The position numbers and the translations under genes were made by a program. From Draconibacterium sp. (GTDB lineage Bacteria; Bacteroidota; Bacteroidia; Bacteroidales; Prolixibacteraceae): a stretch of DNA of 8,648 nt. The stretch is from positions 1 to 8,648 of the forward strand of contig WGCT01000375.1 of the NCBI GenBank assembly GCA_015493625.1. Reading direction: 5' to 3'. Under the pieces are notes generated by a model that was not told where the DNA came from, searched no databases, and saw nothing but the letters and a program-made list of their open reading frames with translations. The stretch's first letter is position 1; every line of letters starts with the position of its first letter. This document shows, in pieces, positions 1 to 7,100 of the stretch.

Positions 1-3000
1 GTTTTATTTGTTTCTGGTAGTATTTTGAATACTCGTGCTGATGTTCAAAGTACGCAAGGAGACACTATTAAAGGGTTGATTATCTCGGAAGCCTTTGTTG
101 GTAATTCATTCGGTACGTATTTCGAATTAACCAATATGGGCGACAAAACAATCGACCTAAGCCAGATTGAGATTGGTATGCTTGCCCCCTGGAGCAGACC
201 TCCAGAAGATGATTTTTGGGGAAACCCTCGTAATTCTATGATGCTTCCTGAATTTCAACTCGAGCCCGGCAAAAGCTTTGTTATTGCCAGTGCTTATGAA
301 TTTAATCCTGAGCAGTTTAAAAAAGGTGTTCCTGGGTATAATGAAAAATTCACACGGGATCAAATGTGGGATGTAGCTGATTATCTTGTACATGTTGCCG
401 AAGGAAGAACCAATAAAGCAGAGCCGAATGACAGTATCTGTCCTATCCCGGGTGCTGCAAATTTATTTCATGATATATGGGAAGGAACCAGAGCATTTTT
501 TATCAGGCAACATATAAACGAAAATGACTCGGTTGTTCTCGATCAGGTTAACGGTGTATTCGATGGCGATCTTGGATATAACAGTTTAAATGCAAATGAT
601 GTTGCAGGGTTCCATGAAGCGTCATTGAATTGTGTTTTGGTAAGAAAATACAGCGTTAAAACAGGTAATCTCGACTTTGCCAATGGTCGAGGAGTTGGAG
701 AAGATGACTCGGAATGGATTCCAATACCAAGAACTGAAAGCACGTTTTTTCGCGATCTGTGGTGGACAGTTGGAAACCATGGAGATTACACTTTAGACGA
801 AAATACTCTTGAAAGCGATGTTGCAGTTGTTGATTTTGCAGCAAAAACCATAACCGTACCTTGGGGAACAAGAAGAGCCGATGGCATTATGGAATTGATG
901 AAACAGAAACCGGGGATTGCATGGATTTATCATGTTTCTCCAGTTGCTGAGGACTCTACAAGTATGTTGGCACATACTGGCGACAAACTTGAAATTATAG
1001 TTGCCGGATCTGTTGGTATTAGACAAAATTTCGATGTTATTGTATCCGACCCTACTCCCGATGCAAATATTGTTGCTCCGGTTATAGGAAAAGACCACGG
1101 CGGATGGTGGCGCTTAAGCAATGAAGAAGGAATTTTGAGTTGGCCACGAGTTACACAAAACGAATCGGGTGTTGATACAATTACTGGAGCAAGAGGTGGA
1201 CTTAATTATGCTACACGGGTCGACTCCTTACTTTCACATTTAGAAAAAGCACCTAATGCGACGTGGAAAATAGAATGGGTTGATGGTGCTGAAAAGAGAG
1301 CAGATTTAAAAAATGGCGATATTCTTAAAGTTACCGCAGAAAATGGTTCAGTAAAAGAATATTTTATTTCTGTAGTAGGTTATCGTGCAAATACCGATGC
1401 TTCTTTATCGTCTATTACCTGGCCAGATATTCCTGAATTTTATTACGATATTTTTGGGTGGACAGGAGATACTATTCCCGGATTTTCAGCCGGAGTTTAT
1501 AATTACCGGATTCAGGTACCGCTCGATATTGAAACCATTCCTGCACTTGTAGCAAAAAAGAGAAATGCCAATGCAAAAGTTGAAGTAAAACGCGCCTCCA
1601 ATCTTTTTGGGACTGCTGATGACAGAACCATGTCGTTTACTGTTACAGCCGAAGACGACACTACACAAAGCACATATAGTGTAGAGTTAGTTAAAGAGAA
1701 AGACCCAAAAGATATGCAACCATATTCTGCCGAACCGTTTATTTCTCAATGGGTTGAATATGAAGGTTGGGGTAACTGTTATGTAGAGATATGTAACCCG
1801 GGAAATCAACCCCTCGATTTAAGTAACTATATGTTCGCAAATTTTTGGAAAACACCAAATCCGGCAGATCTTATTCGCGGTTATTCGCGGCCGGAAGATT
1901 GGAGCAATAGATATCTTAAATATATTCCTGGATATAAATGGGTTGATGAAGATACATGGCAAGTAGAACCAGGAACTGTTACTCAGGATCTTAATGTTAA
2001 TCCAATGGTTATGGGTGGAGATGTATTCGTTATGGGAGGATTCGAGTCTGTTGGAGAAATACAGCCTCAGAGCAGTGCTGATTTTTGGAAATCAATTATT
2101 CTCTCTGAATTGGATGTTAAATTTGGAGGAGCAGAAAATTCATATCTAAAAGTTGAAAATACGTGGAATGAGCCAATGGGGATGTATCTTACAAATATGT
2201 GGGATCATGGAAACTTTTATATATTTAAAATACTAAACGATTCGATTAAACAAGGATTAAAACCTGCAAACGACCCCAACGACTTCGAACTTATAGAAAG
2301 CTTTGGTAGTGCTGATGGATCGGACATGTATATTGCAGGAGAAAAACTTGGTGCCAATACAAATCTTATAAGAAAATCAAGTATTCATAAAGGGAACAAA
2401 GAACACGAAGGTTCTTTTGGAACAGATGCTGACGATAGTGAATGGATTGTCACAAACCGTAACGACTATTCAGAGTATGGTTACCCGGGCCAAATGGTTA
2501 TGATGTGCGCCGACCTTGGCAAACACTTTATGAATCCTGTAACTACCTATATGTCAACTATTACATCGGCTGTTTATAAAGTTAGCACAGGGTATTCAAT
2601 GCACGAAAGCATTAAAGGCCCAAAAACAGGAACTACAGTTGCCGATCTACTCAGCTTAATTTTTAAGGCTAACGAAAAACAAACACTTACCGTTAAAGCA
2701 ACAGCCAATGGCAACGAATTAACCGGCGATGATGTTTTAAATATGAACGATACATTGGTTGTACTTTCTGCCGACAGTGTAAATACAACAAAGTATATCA
2801 TTGAAGTTACCGACGAGGGGTTAAGTTCTGATGCTCTTTTAGTTTCAAGTAAATATACAATTGACGTACAGTCGCAACCAAAAAGCGCAAACGAATCAGC
2901 AGAAGCCGGAGCCGGAACAATTTCAGGTTTCGAATATGGAACTTCGTTACAAACTGTTATTAAGAACATTACTGTCCCTGCCGGAGCTACACTCCAAATG

Positions 3001-3927
3001 ATTGATGGGAATGGTGCTTATGTTCCTTTTAAAATGATGAATTTCGATACCACATACGTAAATGTTACCGTTAACGATAATATCTTTTTTGAAGTAACAG
3101 CCGAAAATTCAACAACTAAAATTGTTTATCAATTAGTTCCTGATGTTTCTGAAAAAGATGCATTTATTACTTCTTATGTATATTCTGTTGACCAGAAAAA
3201 TATATTGATTAATTATGTACCACGCAGTACAAATACAAAATCATTCTTATCGAATTTAGTTGCCTCAGCAGGCGCTTCGATAAAATTAATCGATAAATTT
3301 GGATTGGAAAGAGTTGATGGAAGTATTGCTGTTGATGACAAAGTGGTTGTTACATCACAAAATGGAGAAGTAAGTAGAATTTATTTCATCTCGATGCTGG
3401 CAGAAAAGTATATTCCTGAAACTACTTATTTAGCATACATCCTGTCGTCAAAATATGATGTCAATCAGGTTGACTACATAGTGAATGGAGTTGATGGAGC
3501 AACTACAATTGCTGATTTCTACTCAAAAATTACTCCCTCGATGGGGGCAACTGCAATTGTAGTTGACAAAGACGGTAATGAAAAAACATCGGGCGATATT
3601 AATGGTGGCGACATGGTTAAAGTTACCTCCGTTGATGGTAAAATTGTAGTAATGTACTCCTTTGGTCCGTTAACTACTACCGGAATTGTTGAGACAAACA
3701 ATATAGCACTATATCCGAACCCAACTGATGGAAAATTGAATATTAGTGGTGTTGAGCATGGAAACCGCATTCAAATCTTTAATTCGAATGGTTCAACAAT
3801 ACGCGATATTATTGCTGGAAATTCTATTGAAGTTGTTTCACTTCAGAAAGAACCTGCTGGTATGTACCTGATTGTTATTAGTGATAATAGCAAATTGTTA
3901 GGTCGTTTCAAAGCAATTAAGAGATAG
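1..3927 (+). CDS. Large T9SS-secreted protein with two lamin-tail-like modules and seven beta-sandwich repeats (5' partial)
   Basis: The frame is open from base 1 and the first residues (VLFVSGSILNTRA) resemble the hydrophobic part and cleavage region of a signal peptide. The true start is therefore probably upstream, and the in-frame TTG at 25 is not a convincing start. Numbering from base 1 (1308 residues), the layout is: lamin-tail-like module 1 (about 24-260), repeats 1-3 (about 262-572; the third resembles the cadherin-like beta-sandwich family), lamin-tail-like module 2 (about 574-846), repeats 4-7 (about 848-1226) and a type A T9SS sorting domain (about 1229-1308). The sorting domain shows YPNPTDGKLNISG, IQIFNSNG and PAGMYLIVI. 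Each lamin-tail module starts with a 'xYxEL/EIxNxGxxxxDLS'-type stretch and ends with an RK...GN...DDSEWI signature. No catalytic motif was recognised. Inference: exported across the outer membrane by the T9SS and anchored or released, acting in adhesion or glycan capture. The function is unknown. Confidence 0.88.
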   Translation, partial: VLFVSGSILNTRADVQSTQGDTIKGLIISEAFVGNSFGTYFELTNMGDKTIDLSQIEIGMLAPWSRPPEDDFWGNPRNSMMLPEFQLEPGKSFVIASAYEFNPEQFKKGVPGYNEKFTRDQMWDVADYLVHVAEGRTNKAEPNDSICPIPGAANLFHDIWEGTRAFFIRQHINENDSVVLDQVNGVFDGDLGYNSLNANDVAGFHEASLNCVLVRKYSVKTGNLDFANGRGVGEDDSEWIPIPRTESTFFRDLWWTVGNHGDYTLDENTLESDVAVVDFAAKTITVPWGTRRADGIMELMKQKPGIAWIYHVSPVAEDSTSMLAHTGDKLEIIVAGSVGIRQNFDVIVSDPTPDANIVAPVIGKDHGGWWRLSNEEGILSWPRVTQNESGVDTITGARGGLNYATRVDSLLSHLEKAPNATWKIEWVDGAEKRADLKNGDILKVTAENGSVKEYFISVVGYRANTDASLSSITWPDIPEFYYDIFGWTGDTIPGFSAGVYNYRIQVPLDIETIPALVAKKRNANAKVEVKRASNLFGTADDRTMSFTVTAEDDTTQSTYSVELVKEKDPKDMQPYSAEPFISQWVEYEGWGNCYVEICNPGNQPLDLSNYMFANFWKTPNPADLIRGYSRPEDWSNRYLKYIPGYKWVDEDTWQVEPGTVTQDLNVNPMVMGGDVFVMGGFESVGEIQPQSSADFWKSIILSELDVKFGGAENSYLKVENTWNEPMGMYLTNMWDHGNFYIFKILNDSIKQGLKPANDPNDFELIESFGSADGSDMYIAGEKLGANTNLIRKSSIHKGNKEHEGSFGTDADDSEWIVTNRNDYSEYGYPGQMVMMCADLGKHFMNPVTTYMSTITSAVYKVSTGYSMHESIKGPKTGTTVADLLSLIFKANEKQTLTVKATANGNELTGDDVLNMNDTLVVLSADSVNTTKYIIEVTDEGLSSDALLVSSKYTIDVQSQPKSANESAEAGAGTISGFEYGTSLQTVIKNITVPAGATLQMIDGNGAYVPFKMMNFDTTYVNVTVNDNIFFEVTAENSTTKIVYQLVPDVSEKDAFITSYVYSVDQKNILINYVPRSTNTKSFLSNLVASAGASIKLIDKFGLERVDGSIAVDDKVVVTSQNGEVSRIYFISMLAEKYIPETTYLAYILSSKYDVNQVDYIVNGVDGATTIADFYSKITPSMGATAIVVDKDGNEKTSGDINGGDMVKVTSVDGKIVVMYSFGPLTTTGIVETNNIALYPNPTDGKLNISGVEHGNRIQIFNSNGSTIRDIIAGNSIEVVSLQKEPAGMYLIVISDNSKLLGRFKAIKR
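784..1692 (+). repeat. Protein-level repeats 1-3 of the large surface protein
   Basis: Three consecutive units of roughly 90-105 residues lie between the two lamin-tail-like modules. Approximate limits are 784-1053, 1081-1389 and 1390-1692. Units 1 and 2 share a plan: an opening acidic or polar strand, a threonine-rich middle, a stretch like 'LMKQKPGIAWIYHV' or 'LEKAPNATWKIEWV', then 'GDKLEI' or 'GDILKVTAENG', and a closing Y/F-x-I/V strand. Unit 3 opens with ASLSSITW and closes with STYSVELV, as in cadherin-like beta-sandwich (PF12733-like) domains. The units are diverged at DNA level, so they are old duplications. Boundaries are by eye. Confidence 0.6.
1871..1890 (+). repeat. Perfect 10-bp tandem duplication inside a CDS
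   Basis: The decamer ttattcgcgg occurs twice head to tail within the second lamin-tail-like module. The frame reads straight through it. Because 10 is not a multiple of three, loss or gain of one unit would shift the frame of the large surface protein. Confidence 0.9.
2542..3678 (+). repeat. Protein-level repeats 4-7 of the large surface protein
   Basis: Four consecutive units of about 86-108 residues (roughly 2542-2826, 2827-3150, 3151-3420 and 3421-3678) precede the sorting domain. The shared pattern is S-x-Y-x-(V/I) at the start, a central threonine followed by a V/L-x-x-(L/I/F) helix-like stretch, then GA-x-(L/I/A)-x-(M/L/V)-(I/V)-D-x-x-G. A short loop then leads to (D/G)D-x-(V/F)-x-V-T-(A/S)-x-(N/D)G and a closing aromatic strand. 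The layout recalls the small beta-rich modules that flank anchoring domains in clostridial extracellular glycan-binding proteins, but that resemblance is from memory and not tested. A likely role is a stalk holding the N-terminal modules away from the surface. Confidence 0.6.
3500..3565. repeat. 13-bp perfect inverted repeat inside a CDS
   Basis: The arm caactacaattgc (3500-3512) is the exact reverse complement of gcaattgtagttg (3553-3565), with 40 bases between. It lies in the coding sequence of repeat unit 7. It could form a stem in mRNA or DNA or be coincidence; no T-run follows, so it is not a terminator. Confidence 0.75.
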
Positions 3928-3960
3928 TTTTTATGTAATTAGTCTTATAGTTTTAATGTT

Positions 3961-3996
3961 AATAGAGCCTGCTATTTGTTAGTAGGCTCTATTTCA
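3961..3996 (+). terminator. Rho-independent-type terminator after the large surface-protein gene
   Basis: The arms aatagagcctgcta (3961-3974) and tagtaggctctatt (3980-3993) form a 14-bp stem with one G-U pair and a 5-base loop. The stem ends in Ts and is followed by a T-rich stretch. It starts 33 bases after the stop codon of the upstream gene. It probably ends that transcript, so the beta-helix/GH5-like gene downstream should have its own promoter. Confidence 0.8.
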
Positions 3997-4019
3997 TTTA
4001 GCTCTTACTTATTATTTAA

Positions 4020-4082
4020 AATATACCATTTGCCGGCAATGTACCCGATATTGGAGTTAACGAATTTAGAGAAATACCATGA
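4020..4082 (+). pseudogene. Relic of the 3' end of a beta-helix (pectate-lyase-like) gene
   Basis: Read in the frame of 4020, the intergenic DNA encodes a 20-residue peptide containing IPFAGNVPDIGVNEF, closed by TGA at 4080-4082. It aligns without gaps to residues 569-588 of the downstream enzyme (IPFSGKAPDIGAYEY; bases 5845-5904), with 12 of 20 residues identical and several conservative changes. By hand count about 42 of 60 bases match, and many of the differences are synonymous, as expected of a paralogue that diverged under coding constraint before being lost. The P-D-I-G-A-Y-E motif is a common ending of right-handed beta-helix domains, so the TGA may be the original stop. Nothing similar continues upstream, where in-frame stops occur. 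There is no start and it is almost certainly not translated. Confidence 0.7.
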
Positions 4083-4140
4083 GAAGCTAAACCGCTCTCG
4101 AGTAAAAAAACAAATATTTACAAAATAATATAACAGCATC

Positions 4141-7100
4141 ATGTTAAAAGGATATATTTTTGTACTAATCGCTATTTTATTTCCAAACTTCGCTTTTTCT
4201 CAAAATATTATTGTTTCTCAAAGCGAGGGAACAGTAGAAGGTGACGGTAGTTCAGGCAGTCCGTTTTTAACAATTACACAGGCAGTTTCGTCAGCAACCG
4301 GTGGCGATGTAATTTATTTAAAAGATGGTATTTTCAGAGAAACTGTACAAATAGAAAAGTCTAATATTACAATAACTACCGATAACAAAAATGTTTTTAT
4401 AACCGGAACAGATTTGTTCGAAGGATTTGAGGATACCGGAAACAGCATATATAAAGTTTATGCTCCCAACGAAGTAACTCAGCTTTTTGTTGATGGCATT
4501 CCGCAAGTAAAAGCCAAATACCCGAACCAGCCGGTGGATACTAACCTCTTTAATTTTACCACAATAGAAGTTCAATTCTCCGGCAGCTCTGTCACATCAA
4601 ACGAAATAACACAACCCGATGGTTTTTTTAACGGTGCAACAATTTGGATGTTAACAGGACACAGATGGGTAGCAGGAACAGCAAAAATATCAAGCCAGAC
4701 AGGAAATGTACTAAAGCTAAATAACCTTTCATTTAATTATGGAGGTCCCGGAATAGCATTTATTAGTAACTGTAAAAATTGTCTCGATAACGATGGCGAA
4801 TGGTACTGGGGGAATGATACATTGTATTATAAAAACAGTACTATCGATATTAATAATAGCGTAATAGAAGGCAAAACCAGAGAAACACTCTTTAATATAA
4901 AAAAAGCTGAAAATATTAAAATAAACGGTGTTAATGGTTACGCCGGAAATATACTGTTTTACAAAACCAAAGGCTGTAAACTAAGTAATGGCACTTTTAA
5001 ATATTTAACCGACTACGATTACATTAAAAAAGGGTCGAGTTATGCCAGAGCGAGTTATGGAAGTATTGCTTCTTATGGGTTAGGCGTAGCACTGTTCGGC
5101 GTTGGCGATACGGTTTCGAATTGTGAAATTTCGTGGAGTGCTGGGGATTGTGTTACTCAATATGGAATGAGAAATATAGTTTTACGTTCTACAATACACG
5201 ATGCTAATTATCGTGCCACAGATTGTTCGGCAGTTACTATTTGTGGCTATCAAAATAAAATTCTTAGATGCGAAATTTACAATGCCGGTAGAGATTTAAT
5301 ATCGGCGGGAGGTGCTGGAAGGTTTAAAATAAAATACAATAAATTATATAGATGCGGCCTTCTGGCATGGGATCTCGGTATTATTTATACTTATGGCGCA
5401 GATGGAGATAACGCAGAAATTGCATTTAACCACATTAGCAAAGCATATTCTGGCAATCCCGACCCAACTTGGGGCGCCGTTGGGGTTTATCTCGACAATG
5501 GCTCAAGCAATTATCTCGTTCATCACAATGTAATCCACGATATAAAAGGAATGGGAATACAATATAATTACCCGGCATACAATTTACGTGCTTATAATAA
5601 TACAATATTTAGAACAGTCAGAGATATGGGTTTTGTTGGTAGCGACAAACCCGGATTTATAGTTGGAAAATGTAAAATGTATAACAACTATAGCGATAAA
5701 CGTTTGCTGAGTAACAGTTGGGTGGATAACAAAAAGAATGTCGTAAGGAGTACTGACTATTTACAAGATCGTGATAATGGCAATTATATGCTGAAACCAA
5801 ATTCGGCATTAATTGATTTAGGTATGGATATTGACGAGCTAAGAAATATCCCATTTTCGGGGAAAGCACCTGATATTGGTGCTTATGAATATGGTAGAAT
5901 TCCGTGGACAGTTGGCCCCGACTCGGAAATTGAAGTTGCCAACGATTATTATTGTTTAAAAGATACGGCAGGAAATGTTTTGCGCGGAACTCCGATGGTG
6001 CTGGGCAAAACTTTAGCTGAATCGGTAACTTTCGCAACTGATGTAAAAAATTGGAAAACAATAAAAAACAATGGATTCAATACGATTAGAGTCTGCTGGG
6101 TAGATCCTTGGTATAAAGATCGTGGAGAAGAGAACTGGACCGTTTCTGAAGTTCTCCCGTATTTCGATAAATGTGTACAAAATGCCACCGAAACTGGAAT
6201 GAATGTAATTATAAATTACCATAATGTTAATGCTCAACAGAACTACGATACAGATTTTAATTTTGAACTGGAAAAAGAATTTTGGGACTCTATCGCACCC
6301 CGATACAAAGACAACGAACTTGTTTTATACGAAATTGTGAGTGAGCCAACTTCCAAAATGAGCGATTATTTAAATTCTACATTTAAACAAAATCTTTTAT
6401 ATATTTATAAAACTATTCGTGTGGCGGCACCCAACAGAGAGATTCTGATGTTTAGCTTTGGTTCTATTAAAAAAGATATAATTAACATCGTTAAATATTA
6501 CAGAGATTCACTAGACTGGAATAAAACTTCGGTGGCATATCACATGTATAATACTAACAGCAGTTATGCAATAAGAGCTCTAATGGGAGATTATCGTGTA
6601 ATTTGTACCGAATGGAATTATAATCATATAGGCAAACTCCCCGGAAATGGTAAAATTCAGGAAGTTGATGGTTATAAACAGAATTCTCAAGCTCTCGAGA
6701 AGTTAGGTTCGAGCTGGGTTGATTGGCGCGATTGGGATGATACAACACTCAACGAAATAGACACACTGATTTTTGACGCAAAAACCAAAGGCTACTGGTG
6801 GGGGAAACCGGCTGCAGGCGTGCGAGTTACAGGAATTAAACTCCTACAAGACAGTGTCACAATAAATTGGAATTCGACTAAACAATTAACCGCAATTGTA
6901 TCACCGGCTCTTGCCGAAAACCAGAATATAATCTGGACTTCGTCAGATACTATCAGTGCCACAGTAAATCAGAATGGAGAGGTAACTTCAAAAATATCGA
7001 ATAATAATATGGCAACAATTACAGCCACTTCTGCTGATGGAGGTTTTTCGGCAACATGCAATGTTAAAAATATAAAACCGGCAGGAAAACGTCCTTATCC

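Noticed and set aside
25..27. TTG as start of the first gene
   Set aside because: The frame is open to base 1 and a TTG start would remove most of an apparent signal peptide; the gene is better treated as 5' partial.
2574..2969. 131-residue reading frame on the - strand
   Set aside because: It lies wholly opposite the well-supported surface-protein gene and shows no recognisable motif.
4025..4033. taccatttg as a -7 promoter element for the enzyme gene
   Set aside because: It has three bases between TA and TTTG rather than two, lies more than 100 bases from the ATG, and overlaps the coding relic.
5657..6061. 134-residue reading frame on the - strand
   Set aside because: It is antisense to the junction of the beta-helix and GH5-like domains, with a composition typical of a shadow frame and no domain.
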